Assembly (NCBI GenBank): GCA_022661535.1
Contig: JAKULF010000011.1
Coordinates: 1 to 64,000 of the forward strand
Reading direction: 5' to 3'
DNA from: Eutypa lata
Lineage: Eukaryota > Ascomycota > Sordariomycetes > Xylariales > Diatrypaceae
DNA length: 64,000 nucleotides
Shown: positions 44,201-57,450 of the stretch, in pieces
Numbering within the stretch: position 1 is the first letter of the stretch
How the letters are laid out: each line of letters opens with the position of its first letter
Notes under the pieces: generated by a model
What the model saw: the letters and a program-made list of their open reading frames with translations, nothing else
The model's database searches: none
Told to the model about the DNA's origin: nothing
Program-made: the position numbers and the translations under genes

Positions 44201-44830
44201 GATAAGTTTTAATATAAATTTTTATATTTGTTTTATTTAAAAGTATTTTTATAAGTATTTTTTAAATATTTATTATTAATTTTTAATATAAAATAAATAA
44301 ATTATATTATAAAAAATATTTTAAAATAAAATTAATAATATATTAAATTAAAATGAAAATTAAAATTTTCGTTATTTTTTATTTAAAATATATTTTTTAA
44401 AGTTTTATTAAATATTTTAATAAAAGTATTTTAATTATTTTTTAAATTTAAAAAATATATTTTATAATTTGTTTTATTAACGAAATTATTAATATATAAA
44501 ATATTTTAATAATAATTTATAATAAAAATAAAAAATTAAATATTAAAAATATTTTAAATTATTACGTATAATCTTTAAAATATACGAATTAATATATAAT
44601 TAAAATTTATTATTAAATTAATATAAATCTTTTTAAATAATAATATATATTTTGTTTTTTAAAAACGTTTTAAAATTAATACTTAATTGTATATTTTAAT
44701 ATAATAATAATTTCGATTTTATAAATTAATAATTAAAAGATTTATATGAAAATAAATATATTATTTATAATAATATTTTATTAATTTTAATTTAAACGAT
44801 TTATAAAGAATATTAATATTAATAATAACG
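38300..44830 (+). mobile_element. Family C (Ty1/copia-type LTR retrotransposon), copy 2, longest
   Basis: Collinear matches to copy 3 (45,560-48,470) cover its left half: 38,640-38,790 with 45,590-45,740, 39,070-39,170 with 46,050-46,150, 40,080-40,460 with 47,200-47,460, and 41,090-41,660 with 47,980-48,440. Matches to copy 1 cover its right half. The right half keeps one frame with reverse transcriptase and RNase H motifs in the order Pol-RT-RNase H, typical of Ty1/copia. Gag and integrase should lie in 38.8-41.5 kb but are not readable. LTR ends could not be fixed. RIP has made it completely non-functional. Confidence 0.7.
42090..42760 (+). pseudogene. Remains of copia-type reverse transcriptase and RNase H
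   Basis: One frame (codon starts at 0 mod 3) runs without indels across the whole interval. It shows YVNN at 42,132-42,143, where the YVDD catalytic box belongs. LLRY at 42,513-42,524 begins the connection to RNase H. SYIF lies in the middle of the RNase H block. T-K-A-E-Y at 42,741-42,755 is the copia hallmark TEAEY with Glu changed to Lys by G-to-A. TAA codons at 42,702-42,704 and 42,717-42,719 sit where the family has Trp (TGG) and Gln (CAA), both one- or two-step RIP products. The 203-codon distance from YVDD to TEAEY is normal for the family. The sequence cannot encode an active enzyme. Confidence 0.75.
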
Positions 44831-45559
44831 AAAAATAAACGGCCTTATAATAGTATCGAAAATTATAACGATTAAGTTATTAATAATAATTTTTTAAAGT
44901 TAATTTATAATTTAATATTTTTTTTAATTTAATTAAAATATTAATAATTAAAATATTTTTTTATTTTTTTAAATAATTTTATTTTAATGTTAAAAAATTA
45001 TAAAAATTATTAAATGAATTAATTATATGAATTAATTTTTTAACGTTATTATATTAAAAAGGTTTTTATTAAAATTAAATATATAATATTTTTTATTAAT
45101 ATTTATAAATTATTATAAATTAAATAATTTTTTTATAATCATAAACGATATTAAAAATATTATATATAATTTTGCAAAAAAGTTTAAATTAAAAAATAAA
45201 TTATATTAATAAAAAATAATTATATAAAAAAGTTAATTTTTTAACGATTTACTTAAAAAATAAAAAATAATTAATAATATTAAAACGTAATGTTTTATTT
45301 TATGTTTTAAAATCGTAACTTTTAATTTAATTATAAAAAGAATTTTTTTTATAATAATAAAAAATTAATATTAAAATAATATAAAGGTTATTTTAAAATA
45401 ATTTAAATATATATAAATAATTATAATTATAATATTAACTTTAATTATATAATTATATAATTAATATAAAATTAATATAAAATAAATATAAAATAAAATT
45501 TATATAAAATAAAGTTTTATATTTATTTTATTAAAATTTTATTTATTAAATTTATTTAA
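44831..45559. other. AT-rich spacer between family C copies
   Basis: RIP-mutated DNA holding short repeat H at 45,225-45,365. Nothing else is recognised. Confidence 0.4.
45225..45365 (+). repeat. Short repeat H, copy 3
   Basis: It matches 26,295-26,390 over 'attaaaacgtaatgttttat', 'gttttaaaatcgtaac' and 'tttaatttaattataaaaa'. It lies a few hundred bases before family C copy 3, a position that would suit an LTR, but LTR borders are not visible. Confidence 0.4.
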
Positions 45560-48470
45560 TAAATATTCAATATAAAAATAATAAATAATTTTTTTAATTT
45601 AAATAATTATATTTTATAAATTTTTATTATAATATTAATAAATAATAAATTAAAACTTTATTAATAATTATTTTATTAAAAGATTATTATAATTTAATTT
45701 ATATTAAAATAACGAAATTAAATAAATAAATAAATCGTATTTTTCTTTTTTATATTATTAAAAGAAATGAAGAAACGAATAAATAATATAAATAATATAA
45801 AAATAAATAATATAAAAATAAATAAAATATAAAGTTTAATAATTTAAATTATAATATTTAAAGAATTCGTTTTTTTAATTTTTAAAAACGAAAAAAAAAA
45901 CTTATTTAAAATTATTAAAAGAAATTAAAAAATTAAAGATTTTTATTTTAAAAGTTTTAATAATTAAGAATTTTAATATAATATTTTAAATTTTACCTTT
46001 AAAAAATTAATTATAAAAAATATAAAAAATTATATAAATTCGTTAAAATTAAATTTATAAATAATATTTTTAATAATTAATTATAAAGATAATTTTAAAA
46101 ATTAAAACATTAAAAACTTTATAATTTATTTTTTAAATAATTAAAGTAATAAAATATTTAAAATAACTTTAAATATTTTAAATATAATTAAAAAAATTAT
46201 TTATTTATATTATATAATTTTAAAAGAATTAAAAAAAATCATTTAGATTACAATATTTATAAATATTATAAAAAACAAAATTATTTATTAATATAAAATT
46301 ATAAATTTAAAATTATAAATAATTAATTATTTTATATATAAATTTATTAAAAACTTTAATATTAAAATTTAAAATTTAATAAAAAATATTAATAAATTAT
46401 ATAAAATTATAAAATTATATATTTAAAATAACAATAATAATAATAATAAATTTAAAAAGTTAATATTATAAAAAGCCCGATTTAAAAAGCCTTTTATTAA
46501 CGAAAAAAAACTTTTTTATTTTAATTATAATAAATGTAAATATATATATATTTTATTATTACAAAAATTAAAAGTTAAAAGATAATAATAAAAATAATAA
46601 AAATAATAATAAAAATATTAATTATAATAGTTACGATTATTTAATTAAAATTAACGATTTAATAATTTTAATTAAATTTAAAAATATTTTTAAATATATT
46701 ATTATTTTAATTATTTTTTTATAAAATAAAATATATTAAAAAATTATTTAAATAATAAAATAAATTAATTTTTAATATTATATATTAATTAATTAAATTA
46801 AAAAACGTTAAAAACGAAAAAAGCATTTAAAATATTATATTAAAAAAGGGTTTAAAAATTATAATTATTATTTATTAAATAATACTTTTTTAAATACATT
46901 TTATAAAAATTATAAAAAAATAATTATTATAAAATATTAATTTAAATATTAATATTTTTATTATTTTTAATAATTTAATTAATTAATTAATTAAAATTAT
47001 TAAATAAAATTATTAAATTATTAATATTATTATATAATAATTAATTAAATTTAACAAATTTCGTTTAAATTTAATAATTTTTTTTTAAATTATTAAATTA
47101 TTTTCGCTTAAATTATTCTTTATTTAAATATAATATAAAAAATAAATATTTTTATTATAAATTTTTAATATATTTAAATTTAAAATTATTCATAATAAAT
47201 AAAAATATATATTATAAATAATAATTATAAATTAATTATTTTCTTAATATATAAAGTTTAAATTTTATAATAACGAAAAAATTATTATAAAGAATATTAT
47301 AAAGAAAATTATTTTATTATTTTAATATTAAATGATTTTTTTAATATAAATATTAAATTTTAAGAATTTAAAACGTTATTTTATATAATTTATAATAAAA
47401 TAAAAACAAAATAATTTTTATTAAATAATATTTAAAAAGTTTAATTTATGTAAATAAAATTATATTATATAATATAAATATAATATAATAATTAAAAGTT
47501 ATAATTTATATTATAATATAAAATTAATAAAAATTAATTATAATATTTAATAATATTTATAAAATTATATTAAAAAATTAATTTAATATTTTATTAATTA
47601 ATTTAAAAAATAATAATTTATATTTTAAAATTAAATAATAAATTAATATTTAATATATTTTTAAAAAATATTAATAAATTTATATAAAACAAAATTAAAA
47701 TTAATATAATATAATTTAAATTTTTTATTTATTTTTAAAATTATATTATAAAAATAATTAATAAAATAAATTAATAAAATAAATTAATTATTAATAAAAA
47801 TATACCTTTTATAAATATTTATTTAGAAAAAATAAATTTTAAAAATAATTATTTATTTTATTATTAATATATATATTTTTTAAAATCTTATTACGTTATA
47901 TTTATTAATTAAAATATTAAAAAAAACTTTTTAAAATACGAAATAAAAATAATTATATTATAAAATTAATAATAATAAAACGTTTTTTATAATTATTTAT
48001 GTTATAATATATAATGATTTTATAAAATTAAATATTCTTTTTAATTTAAAAAAAATTTAAAAAATAATTTTATTATTAAATAAATAAAAAGAAATTAAAA
48101 TTCAATAACGAAAAAAATAAAAAAATAAAAAATAATTTATTAAATATAAATATAATTATTTAAAAAACGATTTTTAAACTTTATATATATAACGTTTTTA
48201 AGAAATATTTTAAAATTATAATTAAATTAAATTAAATACGATTTATTTATAAAAAAATAAAAAAATTAATATATATTATTTTAAATTCGATTTTATTAAT
48301 AATAATATCGTATATAATTAAAAATATAAATTTATAATTTTAAGTAATATTTATATATGTAAATAATATTTTTAAAGGTTTTTATAAAATCTTAAATTTT
48401 TTAAAATATTTAAAAATATATAAATTAATAAAGATAATATTTAAAAATTATTTTTTTAAAAAGATTAATT
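45560..48470 (+). mobile_element. Family C, copy 3 (left half only)
   Basis: It is collinear with 38,600-41,680 of copy 2 at an offset of about 6.9-7.0 kb. Homology is lost at about 48,470, before the reverse-transcriptase box, so copy 3 is truncated at its 3' side. A zinc-knuckle-like Cys region may lie near 46,470-46,550, but it is too mutated to be sure. It is not functional. Confidence 0.65.
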
Positions 48471-48689
48471 TAATTAATTTTAATAATAAATATAATTTAT
48501 TTTTTTAATTTTTATATTATAAAATTTTTAATAAAAAGTTAATTTATATATTTTAAAATTTTAAAATTATTATAAACTTTTATTATAATATATTAATTAA
48601 TAATTTATTTTATAAATTATATAAATTAAAATTTATTTTTTATTTTTTATTTTTTATAATTTTAATTTTTTTTATAATTTTAATTCGAT
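48471..48689. other. AT-rich DNA, nothing recognised
   Basis: RIP-mutated DNA between the truncated family C copy 3 and repeat G copy 2. Confidence 0.4.
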
Positions 48690-48870
48690 TTATTTTAATA
48701 TAAATTAATATTTTTTAAAAAGGGTTTTATAAAAGCTTTGTTTTTTTATATATATTAATATTACGAAGAATAATTATTAATTTTATATATTAAACTTTTC
48801 GTTGTTTTTATAAATTAAAATATAATATTATAAGCTTTATTATAATTTTAATTATATTATTTTTATTTTT
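48690..48870 (+). repeat. Repeat G, copy 2
   Basis: It contains 'ttttataaaagctttg', 'atatattaaacttttcgt' and 'gctttattataattttaat'. It is collinear with 2,110-2,300 but more heavily RIP-mutated than that copy. Repeat B copy 4 follows directly. Confidence 0.5.
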
Positions 48871-48904
48871 ATTTCGTATTTATATTGATAACGTTTATTA
48901 TATA

Positions 48905-49688
48905 CGAAAAAAGATTTATTTTAAATTATTTTAAAATTAATCGTAAAATTTAAAATAAAAATAAAATTAATATTTTTTAATAATTAATAAAAAGTATTTT
49001 TTTATAATTAATTAATCTCGTATTAATAAAGAAATTAAATAAATGAAAATTTAATTAATAATTTTTATTTTAAAATTAAAATAATATTAATTTTTTAATT
49101 AATTTTTAAAAGATTTAATACTTTAATTAAATATATTTTTTAAATTTTATAAATTATTTAATTTTAATTATTTATAATTTATAATATTTAAATTTATAAA
49201 TTATAAATTTATAAATTTATAATTATAAATAATAATAATAATAATATAATAATAATAATTAAATAATATATAAATTTATTTTATAATTATATATAAATAA
49301 TTATAAAAATTAAATTATTTATTTAATTTTTATTTTATTTAATTATAAATTAATTAAATTTATATATAAATTTAAAATTAAATATAAATATATAATTAAA
49401 TAAAAGATTTATATATAATAATTAATATAAAAATTTTATAATATAATAATTAAACTTATAAAATTTATAATATATAATTTATTATAAAATTTATAAATAA
49501 AAATAAATATTATTATAATTTAAATAATTTTATTATTAATAATAAAATCATATTTAATAAATTCTTTAAATTTAATATAATAATTTATAATTTATAAAGT
49601 AAAATTTTATCGATTTTAAAAATTAAAAAAAGTTTTTAAAGTTTATAAAAAGTTATATTTTTTTATATTATAACGATTAATAATTTTT
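48905..49688 (+). repeat. Repeat B, copy 4 (internally deleted)
   Basis: It starts near 'aaaaaagatttattttaaat' and ends near 'ttatattataacgattaata'. It shares with copy 6 a variant 5' section ('attttttaataattaataa', then 'ctcgtattaataaag') that copies 2, 3 and 5 lack. Copies 4 and 6 therefore form a subgroup. About 0.5 kb of the central tandem region is missing. Confidence 0.7.
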
Positions 49689-50253
49689 TTATTTTTTCGT
49701 TAAATATAAATTAAATTTTATTAATATAATATAAATTAATAAAAAAGATTATATCGTTATAAAATTACTTTTATAATTTAATATTTTTATTATTATTTTT
49801 ATTTAAAAATTTTAATTATAATTTTAATTATAATTTTAATTTTAATTTTAATTTTAATTTTAATTATAATTTTATTACGGTTTAATTAAAATAAATTTTA
49901 AATTTTGTATTTATAAAATAATTAATAAAAATTTATTATTATTATTATTTATATTTATAACTTTCTTTTTAATTTTTATAATAATATTATAATAATTATC
50001 GATAAATAATAATCGTTATTAAATAATAATAATTAATATTTTTCGATTTAATATATTAATAATATTTTATTATAAACTTTTATAATAATTAATAATAAAA
50101 TTAATTAATATATTATTACGTTATAATTAAATTAACTTTTTATTATAATATTACGTTATTATTATAATATAATTAAAAAATTAATTTAAAATTATTAAAT
50201 TTAAAAAATCTTTTATAAATAATTATTAATTTATAATAAACGATTTTTTATTA
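49689..50253. other. AT-rich spacer with a (TTTTAA)n-like run
   Basis: A simple-sequence run of 'ttttaa'/'ttataa' words lies at about 49,808-49,872. At 50,190-50,216 there is an extra copy of the first 25 bases of repeat B, about 60 bases before the start of copy 5. No gene is seen. Confidence 0.5.
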
Positions 50254-51284
50254 TTAAATTTAAAAAATCTTTTATTTTAATATTTTTCGAAATTAATTAT
50301 AAAATTTAAAATAAAAACAAAATTAATACGAATAATAAATATTAATAACAATATCTTTTTAAAATTAATCGGTTTTAAATTAATAAAGATTTAATATCGA
50401 ATTAATTCGAAATTAATTAACGTTAATTATTTAATTAATTTTATAAAAAATTTAATACTTTTATTAAATACATTTTTAAAATTTTATAAATTATTTAACT
50501 TTAATTATTTATAATTTATAAACTTATTTTATAACTTTTAAATTTATAACTTTTAAACTTATAATTTTTAAATTTATAAACTTATAACTTATAAATTTAT
50601 AATTATAAATAATTATAATAATTATACGATAATAATAATTAAATAACTTATAAACTTATTAATTATTTATTAATTATTTTTCGAACTTATAAATTTATAA
50701 ATTATAACTTTAAAACTTTAATTATTTAAACATTTTTAAAATAATATAATTAAATAATATAACTTTAATTAATTAATTTAATTATAAATTAATTAAATTT
50801 ATATATAAATATAAAATTAAATATATATATAAAGTTAAATAAAAAATATATATATAATAATTAATATAAAAGTTTATAATATAATAATTAAATTTATAAA
50901 ATCCGTAATACGTAATAATAAATTACGTAATAATAAATTACGTAATAATAACTTTATAAAGCTTAAAATTTAAATTTTTAAAAAAAAACAAAAAGATTTA
51001 AATTTTATAATTTAAATTCTTTAAATTTTTTAAATATTTAAATTAATATAATATATAATTTATTATAAAGTTTATAAATAAAAGTAAATATTACGATAAT
51101 TTAAATAATTTTATTATTATTAATTATCTTTAACTTTAAATAAAGTTTTCGATTAAATTTTTCGAATTTAATATATTAAATTATAATTTATAAAATAAAA
51201 TTTTATCGATTTTAAAAATTAAAAAAAAGTTTTCAAAATTTATAAAAAGCCGTACTTTTTTATATCGTAATAATCGGTAAAAAT
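50254..51284 (+). repeat. Repeat B, copy 5
   Basis: It starts at 'aaatttaaaaaatctttta' and ends at 'gtaataatcggtaaaaat'. It is collinear with copies 2 and 3, with a shortened tandem centre. Near 50,905-50,955 a 15-base unit 'acgtaataataaatt' is repeated about three times. It faces copy 6 in inverted orientation across 142 bases. Confidence 0.75.
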
Positions 51285-51426
51285 TTAATTTATATATAAT
51301 TAATATATAAATATTAATTAAGAAATATTATATATTTTAATTTTTAATATTTTAATAATAATAAATATATTTTTTAAAATAAATTAAAAATAAAATAAAA
51401 TAATTTTATATTATTAAATATAATTA

Positions 51427-52711
51427 AAATTTTATTAACTATTACGGTATAAAAAAGTATAATCTTTTACAAACTTCGAGGATTTCTTTTTAACTTTTAA
51501 AATTAATAAAATTTTATTTTATAAGTTATAACTTATTACGTTAAATTCGAAGAATTTAATTAAAGAATTAAAGTATAAGTTATTAATAATAATAAAGTTA
51601 TTCGAATTATCGTAATATTTACTTTTATTTATAAACTTTATAATAAATTATATATTATAATAATTTAAATGTTTAAAAGATTTAAAAGATTTAAATTACG
51701 AAATTTAAATCTTTTTGTTTTTTTTTTAAAAATTTAAACTTTAAGTTTTATAAATTTATTATTACGTATTACGAATTTTATAAATTTAATTATTACATTA
51801 TAAGCTTTTTATATTAATTATTATATATAAATTTTTTATTTAACTTTATATATATAATTAATTTTACGTTTATATATAAGTTTAATTAATTTATAATTAA
51901 ATTAATTAATTAAAAGTTAAATAAATAATTAAAGTTATTATTATTTAATTATATTATTTTAAAATTTTTAAATAATTAAAACTTTAAAATTATAATTTAT
52001 AAGTTTATAAATTTAAAAAATAATTAATAAATAATTAATAAATTTATAAATTATAAATTTATAAGTTATAAATTTATAAGTTATTTTCGTATAATTATTA
52101 TAATTATTTATATATAATTAAAAATTAATTATAAATAAATTTATAAATTATAAATTTATAAATTATAATAATTTAATTATTATAATTATTTATATATAAT
52201 TATAAATTAATTATAAGTTTAAAAGTTATAAGGTTATAAGTTATAAAATAAATTTACAAGTTATTTAATTGTTATTATCGTATAACTATTATAACTATTT
52301 ATAATTATAAGTTTACAAGTTATAAGTTTATAAGTTTAAAAGTTATAAAATAAGTTTATAAGTTTATAAGTTTAAAAGCTATAAGTTTAAAAGCTATAAG
52401 TTTAAAAGCTATAAATTTAAAAGTTATAAGTTATAAATAATTAAAATTAAATAGCTTATAAAACTTAAAAAATGTATTTAATTAAAGTGTTAAATCTTTT
52501 TTAAAATTAATTAAAAGATTAACGTTATTTTAACTTTAAATTAAAAGTTATTAATTAAAATTTAACTTATTTAATTCCTTTATTAATACGAAATCGATTA
52601 ATCGTAAAAGAATATTTCTTATTAATTATTAAAAAATATTAACCTTGTTTTTACTTCGAATTTTACGATTAATTTTTAAATAATTTAAAATAAAAGATTT
52701 TTCGAATTTAA
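51427..52711 (-). repeat. Repeat B, copy 6
   Basis: In reverse complement it is collinear with the other copies over the full length. The central 'aagtttaaaagctataagtt' words (52,360-52,430) are the RIP products of the 15-bp array seen intact at 30,038-30,187. It shares its 5' variant section with copy 4. Confidence 0.75.
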
Positions 52712-52959
52712 TTAATATAATAATAAATATTATTTAAAAATTTAATATATATATTTAATTTTTTTTTAATTTTTTATAATAATAAAAATTTATATATAAA
52801 AAATATATAATTTTATATATATTATATAAAAATATTTAATTTATATTAAATATATTTTTTTAATATAAATATTTATTTATTTATTATATTTTTTAAGTTT
52901 TTAAATAAAATTAAACGATTATTTTTAAAATTATTAATTATTTTAATTTTTATTATATA
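52712..52959. other. AT-rich spacer
   Basis: Nothing recognised between repeat B copy 6 and the alignable part of family F copy 3. Confidence 0.35.
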
Positions 52960-53240
52960 AATCGTTTATTATTTATTATAATAATTAATATTAATATAAA
53001 ATAAAAAAATTATATAATTATAAAATATTTTTATTTTATATAATATTAAATTTTATATTATAATTTTAAAAATTTTAATTTTAATTAATTATATTTAAAA
53101 ATATAAATATATTTATAAAATATTAAAATAATAATTTTTAATTAAATATAATAATAAATATAATAAAAATTTTTATAAATTTTTATAATTAAAAATAAAA
53201 TGCGTTTTATATATTATTATATTTTTATTTATTTTATTTT
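52960..53240 (+). repeat. Family F, copy 3 (partial)
   Basis: It matches 11,200-11,650 in the same orientation, for example 'aaaaaattatataattata', 'ttaaaaatataaatatattt' and 'aataaatataataaaaa'. It is too degraded to say how far it extends to the right. Confidence 0.45.
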
Positions 53241-56200
53241 TAAATAATAATAATAATAATATATAATATTTTAAATATAAATTTTAAATATAAATTATAA
53301 ATATTTTTTAATAATTTTAATTAAAAAATTAAATTAAAAAAATTAAAAATATAAATATTTTATTTAATATATAAATATTAAATTAAAAAATTAATATAAT
53401 AAAAATAATTAAAATTTTTTTTTTTTAAATTATATCGTAAATTTTTAAATAATTTTTATAATATAAAATATTATAAACTTTAAATTTATAATTATAAACG
53501 ACGTAATAAATATCGTAAATATTAACGAAATTATTAAAATTTTAATTATCGTTATAAAAAAAACTTTTTCGTATTATTTCTTTTTAATTTTTTTTACGCT
53601 TTTAAATATTTATACGAATTTTTTATATAAATTATAATAAACTTTTATTTTATAAATAAAATTATTTAAATAATTTTTAAAATATTTAAAATATTATTTT
53701 AATTATTATCGTAATTATTTTTATAATTATTTTTATAAATAATTATATATTTATTCTTTTAATTTCTTTATCGTAAAACTTTTTAATAAAGATTTTAATT
53801 TATTTTTAAATTTATTTTATATTTAAAAGGTTTATAATTTAAAAATATTTAAAAAATATTATTTATATATATATATATAATTAACATTATATATATTAAA
53901 AAACTTTTAATATAAAAGTTTTTAAATATTAAATAAATATTATTATAAATAATATAAATATAATATAAATTAAATTAAACTTTAAATAAATTAATACATT
54001 AAAATTTATATAAAAAAATAAAGTTTATAATTATAAATAATTATTTAATTATTTAATAATATTATTAAATTATAATTTTTTTTAAATAACGAAATATTAT
54101 ATTATTAATTTATTTTTATTTAATAAAATTATTTTAATAAATATTTTTTTTATTAAAAACTTAATTTAAATATTTTAATTTAAATATTTTAAAATATAAT
54201 ATTATAACTTTTTATTTATTATTAAACCTTTTTATTAAACGTTATTAAATAACTTTAAAATTATTCTTTTTAATAAATATCTTATATATTATTAATATTA
54301 AAATAATTTTTTATTTATTTTAAATTATTTTCGTCGTTTTATAAAAAGAAATTTATTACTTTTTAATATAAATTATTTAATTATTAAATAATATTTTTAT
54401 TTATATAAAAAATACAAATTTATTATTATATATTTTATAAAATTATTTAAATAATTATTTTAATTTTTATATTAAAATCGAAAAATAATATATTTAAAAT
54501 CGATATATTATATATAATATTAAAAATTATATTAAATATTATTTTATAATTTATATATATTAAAAATAAATATAAAATATAATAATAATATAATTAAAAT
54601 TATAATTTTCGTATATAATTTAATAACGTTAATTTTTATTTTATATTCGTTTAATAAAAACTTAAAAATATATATAAGTATTATTATTTTAAATTAACTT
54701 TATATATTTAAATATTAATATTTTTTATTTTAATTAAAATCGAAAAATAATAATAAATTATACGTAACGAAATTACGATATTATAAATTTTATTATAAAT
54801 TTTATATTAACTTATAATATAACGTTTTTACTTTTTAATAAATCGTTAATATATAAAATTAATTATATCGTTATTTATTATATTTTTAATAATTTTTAAA
54901 ATAAATAAAGCTTTTTTATAAAAATCCTTTATATTAATTTTTTTAATATTATAATTATATTATTTATTATAATAATATAAATATTTAAAAATTATTTAAA
55001 AATTATTAATAAACTTTTTTGATAAATCTTTTTTTTAATTTAATTTTTTAATTTTTTATTTAATTATAATATTAAATATTATTATTATTATTATTATAAA
55101 AAAATTAAAAAAAATTAATATTTTTATAAATAATTATATAAATTAAGTTATAATAAAAATAATAAACTTTTTAATTAAGTTTTAATTTAATATTTTATTT
55201 AATTATAAAAAAATTATTTATTATTAAAAAAGTAATTTATTAAAAATATTTAATAAATATTTTTAATAAAATAAAATTATATTAAATTTACTTTTTATTA
55301 ATATAAAATAAATTTTATAATTAAAATTATAAATTCTTTTATATTAATTATTTAATATATTTTAATTATTAATATTCTTTTTTAATTTTTTAATATAAAA
55401 AGTATTTAAATAATATAATTATATTTTATATATAAATATATTTAAAAGGAATTTTTTTAATTTATATTAAAAAATATATTTATTATAAAAGAATTTTTTA
55501 TAAATAATTAAATTAAAATTTATAAATTTAAAATTTAAAATAAAATATTATATTTTTATATTAATAATTATTTTTTATATATAAATAATTTATTAATAAA
55601 TAATTTTTTATATAATTTATTTTTATATTATTAATATATTTTTTCGTTAAATAAACATAAATATTAATATAAAATTAAAATTAAAACTTTAATTAAAACT
55701 TTAATTTTTTTAAAAGTTATAATTTTTTTAATTTTTTAATTATTAATTATATTATTATAATTTTATATATTTATTATAATTTTAAAAATTTATAATATTA
55801 ATTATAAAAATAAAATTTTTAAAAAAACCATTTTTATAATTAAATTAAAATTTATAATTTTAAAATATAAAATAAATTATAAAATGTTTATTTTTAATTA
55901 ATTAATTAAAAAAATATTTATATTAAATTTTATATTAAAAATAATTTTAAAAAATTATATAAAACGTATATTTATTATAATTAAACTTTTTATTATTTTT
56001 ATAATAAAATAAAGGTTTTATTAAATTTATAATAATTTTTATATAAATTTATTATTATTATTATTTAAATATTAATTAATCGTTAAAAATAAATTTAATA
56101 TATTATTATATACGTATTTTTAAATTAATATAATAAAATTTATTATTTATTTAATTATAAATATTAAATATTATTATATTATAATTATTATAATATAATA

Positions 56201-56790
56201 TAATATAATATATTTCGAATTTATTATAATAAAATCGTTTAAAATAATAATACTTTAAAATAATATTTTTTTTATTTTTTTAATTAAAGATTTAAAAATT
56301 AATTATATAATAAAATATTAATTATATTTTTTAATATTATATTATAAATATTTATAATTTTAATTTTAAATAAATAATAAATAAATTTAAATTTTTTTAA
56401 ATAAATATTAAAAAATAATATTAAATAATATTTAAATATTTAAAATTATAATATAAATATTATAAAATAATTATATTATATATTTAAAACGTTTTTATAT
56501 AAAATTTAAATTTTTTTAATTATATTTTTAATTATAAATTTTTAATTTTTTTAATATTTATTTTAATTTTTTATTTTCGTTTTTTTAATTAATATTTTTT
56601 AATATTTTTAATATTAAAAAATAATGCTTTATATTTTTATATATATCATTAAAAATATTATAATAATAATTAATAATAAATATATTTATTAATATATTTA
56701 ATATTAAATATTATTAAATATTAAAAATTAAAATTATTATTTTTAAAAAATTAATTCTTTTTATATATATTAATTTAAAAAAACTTTTAA
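53241..56790. repeat. Strongly RIP-mutated DNA, includes a possible family C fragment
   Basis: Around 55,830-55,930 a block ('ttttataattaaattaaaat', then 'ttttaaaat') resembles 21,338-21,420 and 38,372-38,420 of family C. The rest is unassigned. No gene is supported. Confidence 0.4.
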
Positions 56791-57450
56791 TCGTTATATT
56801 CGAAAAAAACGATATAATTTTTCGTTTATAAATAAATTACGAAAATGGTTTTTTTTTTCGAACGAAAAAATTTTATTATATAATAAAGGTTAATATAATT
56901 AATTTAATTTTTAAAAAAAAAATCTTTTATTTATTAAAATTTAAATTTAAAAGTTATTATATATATAAAGCGATTAAATTATTAAAATTAATCGAAAGTT
57001 ATTTTATAATTAAGTTTTACATTATTATTACGATTTATTTTTAAATTATAATGCTTTTTTATATATATATAAATTTTATTATTATTTAAATTATTTAATT
57101 AAAAGTTAAATAATTAATATAATATTATTTAAATTATTTAAGTTTATAAATTATAAATTATAAAGTTATAAGTTTATAAATTTATAAAATTAAATAAAGT
57201 TAAATTTAAAAAAATTAAATATATAAAGTAAAAAAAAACGATATATTTAATTAATTATAATTATAAATTATATATATATATTTTAAAATAAATATATTTA
57301 ATTAAAAATTATTATAATAATAAATATATATTTTTAATATATTTAATAATTATTTAATTACTTAAATAATAATTACGTAATTGATAATATAAATTAATAA
57401 CGTAATTAAATAATTTAAATTTAATATAAAATAATTTTCGATTAAAATAA
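56791..57450 (+). repeat. Repeat A, copy 3, at the edge of the AT-rich block
   Basis: It runs from 'cgatataatttttcgttta' to 'tttaatataaaataattttc', collinear with copy 2 but with a shorter tandem centre. It is the last repeat before the gene-bearing DNA. Normal base composition begins about 50-100 bases after its end. Confidence 0.7.

Noticed and set aside
46470..46550. Zinc-knuckle of a Gag protein in family C copy 3
   Set aside because: Cys and His spacing cannot be established through the mutations; noted but not called.
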